Source: Dietzia natronolimnaea (lineage in GTDB: Bacteria > Actinomycetota > Actinomycetes > Mycobacteriales > Mycobacteriaceae). Taken from it: a stretch of DNA of 64,000 nt. Both the position numbers and the translations under genes were made by a program. The DNA lies in contig NZ_NTGA01000019.1 in assembly GCF_002289575.1 (NCBI RefSeq), positions 62,001 through 126,000 of the forward strand. The letters run 5' to 3'. Of this stretch, positions 59,962 to 64,000 are shown piece by piece (the stretch's first letter is position 1; each line of letters opens with the position of its first letter). The notes beneath the pieces were generated by a model, which searched no databases, was not told where the DNA came from, and was given only the letters and a program-made list of their open reading frames with translations.

Positions 59962-60318
59962 TCAGTCGTCATCGTCGTGGCCCTTCTGCAGTAGTCGGTC
60001 GACCGCGTCCCGAAAGTGCTCCCACTCGTGGCGGAAGACACCGAGAGAACGGCGGCCGTCGTCCGTCAGTCGGTAGTACCGCCGCGGCGGCCCCGACCGG
60101 GATTCCCGCCAGGTCGTGGCGACAAGGCCGTCCTCCCGCAATCGGGACAGCAGCGGGTAGATCGTTCCCTGGCTTGCCGCCAGGGCTTCGGAACCCGCGA
60201 GGTCCGAGACCAGCTCGACCGCGTACCGCTCCCGCTCGTCGAGTAGTGCGAGAACACAAAACGACACGGTGCCCCGTCGGAGCTCGGACATCGACTTCTT
60301 GGCTCGACCAGGTTCCAT
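59962..60318 (-). CDS. PadR-family transcriptional regulator
   Basis: A 118-residue PadR regulator with a winged helix: FCVLALLDERERYAVELVSD, ASQGTIYPLLSRLREDGLVA (about 48-67) and the wing RRYYRLTDDGRR. The acidic tail GHDDDD ends the protein. TACTTT at 60326-60331 (minus strand) lies seven nt before ATG 60318, so the transcript is probably leaderless and autoregulated. It forms an operon with the HAAS membrane protein. Confidence 0.9.
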   Translation of the reverse strand: MEPGRAKKSMSELRRGTVSFCVLALLDERERYAVELVSDLAGSEALAASQGTIYPLLSRLREDGLVATTWRESRSGPPRRYYRLTDDGRRSLGVFRHEWEHFRDAVDRLLQKGHDDDD

Positions 60319-60325
60319 GTCATAC

Positions 60326-60331
60326 AAAGTA
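60326..60331 (-). promoter_or_regulatory. -10 element (TACTTT) of the leaderless padR operon
   Basis: On the minus strand TACTTT is seven nt before ATG 60318, with no Shine-Dalgarno sequence. Confidence 0.55.
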
Positions 60332-60424
60332 CCTGCCGCCGCCGACATCGACAAGGCTCGGCCGACGGACGCCACCCGAGTACTCGCCCGGTGAGGAGCC
60401 GAGCTGGCAGACTGGCGCTCGTGT

Positions 60425-60578
60425 TCGGCGGGCGAGGTGAGAGTGGATCGATCCGATCCGTCTCAGGGGCAACCCCTGGGTGCACATCACAGCGAGACCC
60501 TGCGTCTGGTGTCGCGCGGCACGCTCCGCGTGCAGGACGACACCACCAGAACGAGCGTCAGGTCGCCTCGCCCGTCGG
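60425..60578 (+). ncRNA. Putative retron msr-msd RNA
   Basis: The segment directly upstream of a retron-type reverse transcriptase folds as follows. 60425-60440 pairs with 60563-60578 in a 16-bp helix (13 Watson-Crick pairs, 3 G-U), like the a1/a2 repeats that close retron RNAs. Inside are a short hairpin CAGGGG-CAA-CCCCTG (60464-60478) and a long interrupted hairpin at 60500-60561: CTGCG, TCTGG, TGTCG, a 4x4 internal loop, then GCACGC-TCC-GCGTGC. This is the expected order msr hairpin then msd hairpin. a2 ends 18 nt before the reverse transcriptase ATG. The branching guanosine would lie near 60441. Fold read by hand; not tested. Confidence 0.72.
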
Positions 60579-60596
60579 CCACCGTCTCGGGGATCG

Positions 60597-61715
60597 ATGA
60601 CCTCGCCCGTCCTGACCGTGGAGGAGGTCGGTGACGTCGCGGCGTGGTTCTCCCGCACCTACACCGGGTGGACCTGGCCCGAACTCCGGCGAGCACTCGA
60701 TTCCGTCCTCCCGGAGGCGATCGCACGGGACGCACTCCCCACGCTGCTCGCAGGGTTTCCCGACGAACCCCGCCATCCGGCCGCAGCGCTTCGCCAGGAG
60801 TGGTTCGCCGACCCCGGCAACTGGCTACGCACGGCGACTCCACGCCTGCGCCACTACCGGGTCTGGACGCGCGAGAAACGCGACGGGGTCCGCGTGATCG
60901 AGGCGCCCAAGCCGCGACTTCGGGAGGCTCAGCGGCGGCTCCTGCGACTGCTGGTGTCGCGAATCCCCGCGCATCCTGCCGCGGCGGGGTTCATCCCCGG
61001 GTCCTCGACCAGCGCTTTCGCCCAGCCACACTCCGGGTCCGCGACGGTGCTGCGCGTCGATCTGCGTCATTGCTTCGAGAGCATCACCACCCCGCGCATC
61101 GCGGAGGTGTTCCGACGAGCCGGGTACCCACCCACGATCGCCCGGCTGTTGGCACATCTGTGCACCACCGCGACCCCGGCCGATCAGCTCACCGGAGTGC
61201 CCGCCGCTCACGCGGCCTACCTGCGCGGACGCCACCTCCCCCAGGGCGCGCCAACGTCTCCACATCTGTCGAACCTGGTGATGCGATGCCTGGACCGGCG
61301 CCTGCAGGGTTTCGCCGTTGCCAACGGACTGGCCTACACCCGCTACGGAGACGACATCGCACTCTCCGGTGACGCGATGGATGCAGACCGAACCCTGTGG
61401 GTGGTGCTCAAGGTGATCGCTTCGGAGGGGTTCACCGTTCACGCGGGCAAGGTGCGCATCATGCGCCGGCATCAGCGGCAGAGCCTCGCCGGCCTGGTGG
61501 TCAACGACCGCCCGCGCGTGAGCCGGGTCGAGTTCGACAACCTACGCGCACTCCTGCACAACGCCCGACAACATGGGGCCTCATCCCAGAATTACTCGGG
61601 GCACCCGGACTTCCGCGCCCACGTCTTCGGCCTCATCGCCTGGATCGGAGCGACTGATCCGACCCGCCGAGAACGACTGACACGGATGGCGGACCAGGTC
61701 GACTGGACGCGCTGA
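60597..61715 (+). CDS. Retron-type reverse transcriptase
   Basis: A 372-residue reverse transcriptase. Fingers/palm motifs: GVRVIEAPKPRLREAQRRLL (about 97-116), GFIPGSSTSAF (131-141), VLRVDLRHCFESI with Asp155 (151-163), PQGAPTSPHLSNLV (215-228), and YTRYGDDIALSG with Asp252-Asp253 (247-258). Then LAGLVVNDRPRVSR (298-310), the place of the retron VTG motif, here LAG. The C-terminus FRAHVFGLIAWIGATDP is typical of one retron RT clade. It lacks maturase or endonuclease domains, so it is not a group II intron enzyme. ATG 60597 is used because the in-frame extension would overlap the msr-msd RNA. No known retron effector flanks it. Confidence 0.88.
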   Translation: MTSPVLTVEEVGDVAAWFSRTYTGWTWPELRRALDSVLPEAIARDALPTLLAGFPDEPRHPAAALRQEWFADPGNWLRTATPRLRHYRVWTREKRDGVRVIEAPKPRLREAQRRLLRLLVSRIPAHPAAAGFIPGSSTSAFAQPHSGSATVLRVDLRHCFESITTPRIAEVFRRAGYPPTIARLLAHLCTTATPADQLTGVPAAHAAYLRGRHLPQGAPTSPHLSNLVMRCLDRRLQGFAVANGLAYTRYGDDIALSGDAMDADRTLWVVLKVIASEGFTVHAGKVRIMRRHQRQSLAGLVVNDRPRVSRVEFDNLRALLHNARQHGASSQNYSGHPDFRAHVFGLIAWIGATDPTRRERLTRMADQVDWTR

Positions 61716-61784
61716 CGAGCGAGAGCCCCGCCCGCCCAGGTGCCGCACCAGTGCGGGGTACGACACCGACGGCACTGCCGCCGC

Positions 61785-62114
61785 TCACCCCCGCACGTGC
61801 TGATTTACTCGGGCGAGCACCGTGGCGAAACCCGCCAGGAACTCCCTGCTGCGTCGCGCGGCCTGCTGTTCCACGAGTTCGTCGGCGAGCACCTTCGGCA
61901 CGGAGGATGAGTCGACGGCGAGGTACTCGAGCGCCACAGCCGCGGCGACGGCCTGCCCCTCGTAGAAGGCCAGGTCGGGGAGGACCACCTCAAGGGCCCG
62001 CGACAACTCTCCGGCACCACGCTCTTCCAACATCGTGGTCACGGACGCCCGATACTGCTCGAAACGGTCCTGCGCCTCGTCGAGGTCCCGTCGCAGTAGC
62101 GATGGGTCACACAT
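61785..62114 (-). CDS. Small uncharacterised helical protein
   Basis: A 109-residue protein I do not recognise. It is almost all predicted helix (LLRRDLDEAQDRFEQYRASV, AFYEGQAVAAAVALEYLAVD, QAARRSREFLAGFATVLARV), with no signal peptide, membrane segment or Cys pair. ATG 62114 is chosen as the start of the helical part; the longer frame to 62168 adds a low-confidence N-terminus. It is convergent with the retron reverse transcriptase, 69 bp away, and so is not an obvious operon partner. It could be an unrelated housekeeping protein. Confidence 0.6.
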   Translation of the reverse strand: MCDPSLLRRDLDEAQDRFEQYRASVTTMLEERGAGELSRALEVVLPDLAFYEGQAVAAAVALEYLAVDSSSVPKVLADELVEQQAARRSREFLAGFATVLARVNQHVRG

Positions 62115-62265
62115 CGGCGCAAAGGTCGGTGCCGGCAGTACACACGAGCTCGCCGGTCGCGTCGTCAACGAGCATCTCCGAGTTCACAATGCCACTCTAA
62201 GCCCCTGTGTGCGTGAGGACGCTGCGAGCGACGATGCTCGGTGGCACCGACTACCCCTCCACCGA

Positions 62266-62832
62266 TCACCTCTCCGATAGCGGAGTAGCAAAGTGCTGCA
62301 CGTAGAGATGAGCCTCCGGGAGGCCCTGGTACGCCGCCGTCCGCTCGCAGACGCCAACACTGGTGAAATTCGGGTTGACGATGTTCTCCCTGTGACCAGG
62401 ACTCTCCATCCAGCTGTCGACCGCATCGGGCCCTCCCGGAGTTGAATAGAATAGGTTCTCTGCAGCCGTAGAGTAGTCGACGCCGGCTTCACGGATGAAC
62501 ATGAACGGATCACCACTGCCATCCGGCGCATGGTGTCCCCAGTAGTCCCGCGCGATCATGTCGTCCGCTTTCGCGCAGGCACTGTCTCGGAGTTTCTCGC
62601 TGGCGTCCAGTGTCGGAAGTCCGTTCTCGCTCCGCTGTACGTTCGTCCGCTCTTCCACCGGAGACGCCTCTGCCGGGGGCTCCACCTCAGCCCGACTCCA
62701 CGAGTCACCCGACGGGAGCTCCGGGTCCACCGCGGGGCCCCACTCCGCACAGCCGCTTACTGCCATCGAGGCCACCAGAAGCAGCGACGCGGCGGCGCCC
62801 CTCGAGACTGCCCGATTGTTCGTCCTGATCAT
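62266..62832 (-). CDS. CAP/SCP-domain lipoprotein
   Basis: A 188-residue exported protein. The lipoprotein signal ends VSGC near residue 28, followed by a short acidic/Pro linker and a CAP (SCP/PR1-like) domain with NVQRSENGLPTL, DYWGHHAPDGS, AAENLF and SPGHRENIVNPNFTSVGV. The His and Glu of the CAP cavity are present. It is anchored outside the membrane. Bacterial CAP proteins have been linked to lipid binding or proteolysis; the function here is unknown. ATG 62832 fits the signal peptide. Confidence 0.9.
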   Translation of the reverse strand: MIRTNNRAVSRGAAASLLLVASMAVSGCAEWGPAVDPELPSGDSWSRAEVEPPAEASPVEERTNVQRSENGLPTLDASEKLRDSACAKADDMIARDYWGHHAPDGSGDPFMFIREAGVDYSTAAENLFYSTPGGPDAVDSWMESPGHRENIVNPNFTSVGVCERTAAYQGLPEAHLYVQHFATPLSER

Positions 62833-62908
62833 CCGGTCCGAATGTACCGGCGGTAGCCGATGCACGACGGCCGGGTCTAACGGATCTGCACTCCCACGCC
62901 CCAGGTGG

Positions 62909-63256
62909 TCAGAGGAGCGATCGCAGAGTGAGTGTGGTCAGGGCCAGGAGAACCAGGAGCCAGACCGCGGACCCGGCGAGTTCCCGTCCCGACGCGTCGG
63001 GGTCGATCCAGGGCAGGCTTCGTGACCGCCGGAACGCCAGCCCCGCCGCCGCAGCGTAGACCGTCGTGGCGGCGACCCATCCCCAGACGGTCACCGCGGT
63101 CACCGGCAGCAGCGCCCGGGCCGCGACCAGGGTGAACACCACTGCCAGTGCGGCGAGGAACAGCCTGCGCCGGTCCCGGCTGCGGGCGATGGCGGTGAGG
63201 AGTTCGGCCATCGCGCCGAGGTAGAAGAGGACGACGACGACGAGCACCGCGTTCAT
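62909..63256 (-). CDS. Small four-helix membrane protein
   Basis: A 115-residue membrane protein with four hydrophobic segments (about 2-18, 30-48, 52-70, 92-112) and short basic loops (RSRDRRR, RRSRS). The ATG overlaps the stop of the serine hydrolase gene (ATGA at 63253-63256), so it is translationally coupled. I do not recognise the family. It may assist or anchor the hydrolase, which is inference. Confidence 0.78.
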   Translation of the reverse strand: MNAVLVVVVLFYLGAMAELLTAIARSRDRRRLFLAALAVVFTLVAARALLPVTAVTVWGWVAATTVYAAAAGLAFRRSRSLPWIDPDASGRELAGSAVWLLVLLALTTLTLRSLL

Positions 63257-64000
63257 CGGCCGCCCCCGGATACATGGTTGAGCTTGCCGTCGTCGAGCTT
63301 GTCGTCGTCGCGCTCGTTGGCGTCCTGGCCCGCCCGCAGCAGAAGCTGCTGACCTGCCGGCGCGAGGTCCCGGGTCGTCGCCCCGGAGATGAAGATCGCG
63401 GTCCCTCGCGCGCGGTCCAGCCCGACCCAGGTGCTGAACCCGCCGGTCTGTCCGTTGTGCCAGGTGATCTCTCGACCGTCCAGCTCGGTGGTGAGCCACC
63501 CGGCGCCGATGCGGTTGTCGTCGTCAAAGTCGGCGACCGGTTGCACCGCCTCCGCGCCGGGCGCAGTGCCCGCCAGGAGAGCGTCGAGCAGTGTCGCCAT
63601 CGACGCGGCGTCGGCCCGGATGCCACCGGCCGGCGCGTAGCCGGCGTCGTCCCACGCCTGCTGGGCCCGCCCGGAGGACTCACGTCCCTGGACGGCGTTG
63701 GGGGCCGCTCCGCCCTGGCCCGGGGCGGGAACGTGGAAGTTCTCCAGGCCCAGGGGCTCCGCCAGCCGGGTCCGGACCAGTTCCGGGTAGTCGTGGCCGC
63801 TGACCTCGGCCAGTGCGTGACCCAGGACGGCGAAGCCCAGGTTGGAGTACTCCGGGTCCTTGTCCCCCACGGAGGACGAGCGCACGTCCTCCACCACGTC
63901 GGCGGGTGAGTCGCGGTAGGGGTTCCGGGCGAACAGCAGCCAGCGGTAGGAGTCCATCAGCCCCTGCAGCGAGAAGGGCAGCCGGGGCAGTCCCGAACGG
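63253..64000 (-). CDS. Serine hydrolase, beta-lactamase/esterase family (5' end beyond window)
   Basis: The visible 249 codons are the C-terminal part of a class C beta-lactamase-like serine hydrolase. The YSN motif (EYSNLGFAVLGHALAEVSG) provides the catalytic Tyr, and HNGQTGGFSTWVG corresponds to the third motif (HxG in place of KTG), which favours an esterase or D-peptidase over a true beta-lactamase. The SxxK nucleophile lies upstream, outside the window. The frame is open to base 64000. A basic/acidic tail (RDDDKLDDGKLNH) ends the protein. Confidence 0.88.
   Translation of the reverse strand, partial: RSGLPRLPFSLQGLMDSYRWLLFARNPYRDSPADVVEDVRSSSVGDKDPEYSNLGFAVLGHALAEVSGHDYPELVRTRLAEPLGLENFHVPAPGQGGAAPNAVQGRESSGRAQQAWDDAGYAPAGGIRADAASMATLLDALLAGTAPGAEAVQPVADFDDDNRIGAGWLTTELDGREITWHNGQTGGFSTWVGLDRARGTAIFISGATTRDLAPAGQQLLLRAGQDANERDDDKLDDGKLNHVSGGGR

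Noticed and set aside
60919-61575. NARQH in the reverse transcriptase as the retron NAxxH motif
   Set aside because: It lies after the VTG-like region (residues 322-326), not between motifs 2 and 3 where the retron NAxxH is described, so I do not use it as evidence for a retron.
61716-62114. The 109-residue protein at 61785-62114 as the retron effector
   Set aside because: It is convergent with the reverse transcriptase rather than in an operon, and shows no toxin or enzymatic motif; proximity alone is not enough.
1-64000. CRISPR arrays, tRNA/rRNA genes, insertion sequences or prophage
   Set aside because: I looked for regularly spaced repeats, tRNA-like cloverleaf ends, transposase or integrase motifs and phage structural genes and saw none.

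Overview
The window is about 70 % GC. Its genes are tightly packed, often with ATGA or GTGA stop/start overlaps, and many have a TANNNT -10 hexamer only 6-7 nt before the start codon, which suggests leaderless mRNAs. It carries a mycofactocin-type SDR, a TIGR03617-type F420 LLM oxidoreductase, an FprB-like ferredoxin reductase next to an AurF-like diiron oxygenase, and an Erm methyltransferase. Together these point to a chromosome of the order Mycobacteriales; Dietzia is my best guess, from gene content only. I see no rRNA, tRNA, insertion sequence or CRISPR array.

Layout. 0.2-2.4 kb: MprF-like membrane protein. 2.6-8.8 kb: complete fructose PTS (ptsI divergent from fruR-fruK-fruA-ptsH). 8.8-13.1 kb: SDR, TetR, and an AurF-like oxygenase with its probable reductase behind a consensus promoter. 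13.1-16.8 kb: ethanolamine permease and ammonia-lyase EutBC. 17-24 kb: lipoprotein esterase, TetR/GNAT pair, His-rich and PepSY membrane proteins, carbonic anhydrase, Ntn hydrolase. 24-26.3 kb: sulfate-type ABC locus that breaks off inside cysW. 26.4-30.1 kb: class III cyclase, ECF sigma/anti-sigma pair, sortase with CHRD protein. 30.2-35.7 kb: TetR and a translationally coupled three-gene operon ending in a PEP-synthase/rifampin-phosphotransferase-like enzyme. 35.8-37.1 kb: orphan PD-(D/E)XK-like protein. 37.6-43.6 kb: mycofactocin SDR, Fbp-type iron ABC operon, HdeD-like protein, a doubly disrupted small membrane gene. 43.6-48.7 kb: MHS transporter, GH3 glucosidase, RibD-like reductase, GNAT. 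48.9-52 kb: erm with a leader peptide, divergent from an MFS exporter and TetR. 52-53.4 kb: HxlR/quinone-reductase pair. 53.5-57.7 kb: EfeB peroxidase and a YhgE/Pip gene, both missing their 5' ends at a shared junction, then an intact YhgE/Pip gene. 57.7-59.3 kb: TPP riboswitch and LLM monooxygenase. 59.4-60.3 kb: PadR/HAAS pair. 60.4-61.7 kb: retron-like locus. 61.8-64 kb: small unknown protein, CAP lipoprotein, membrane protein and a serine hydrolase running off the end.

Most notable. (1) A retron-type reverse transcriptase at 60597-61715 is preceded by a 154-nt segment that folds like an msr-msd RNA: a 16-bp closing helix, a short hairpin and a long interrupted hairpin. No known retron effector lies beside it. 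(2) A TPP riboswitch stands in front of an LLM-class flavin monooxygenase, linking that enzyme to thiamine. (3) An erm gene has a 13-codon leader peptide and attenuator hairpin, and shares a palindromic control region with an MFS exporter. (4) There are two apparent deletion scars (cysW; efeB/yhgE) and one pseudogene. All readings are by eye from the sequence; no database search was run.
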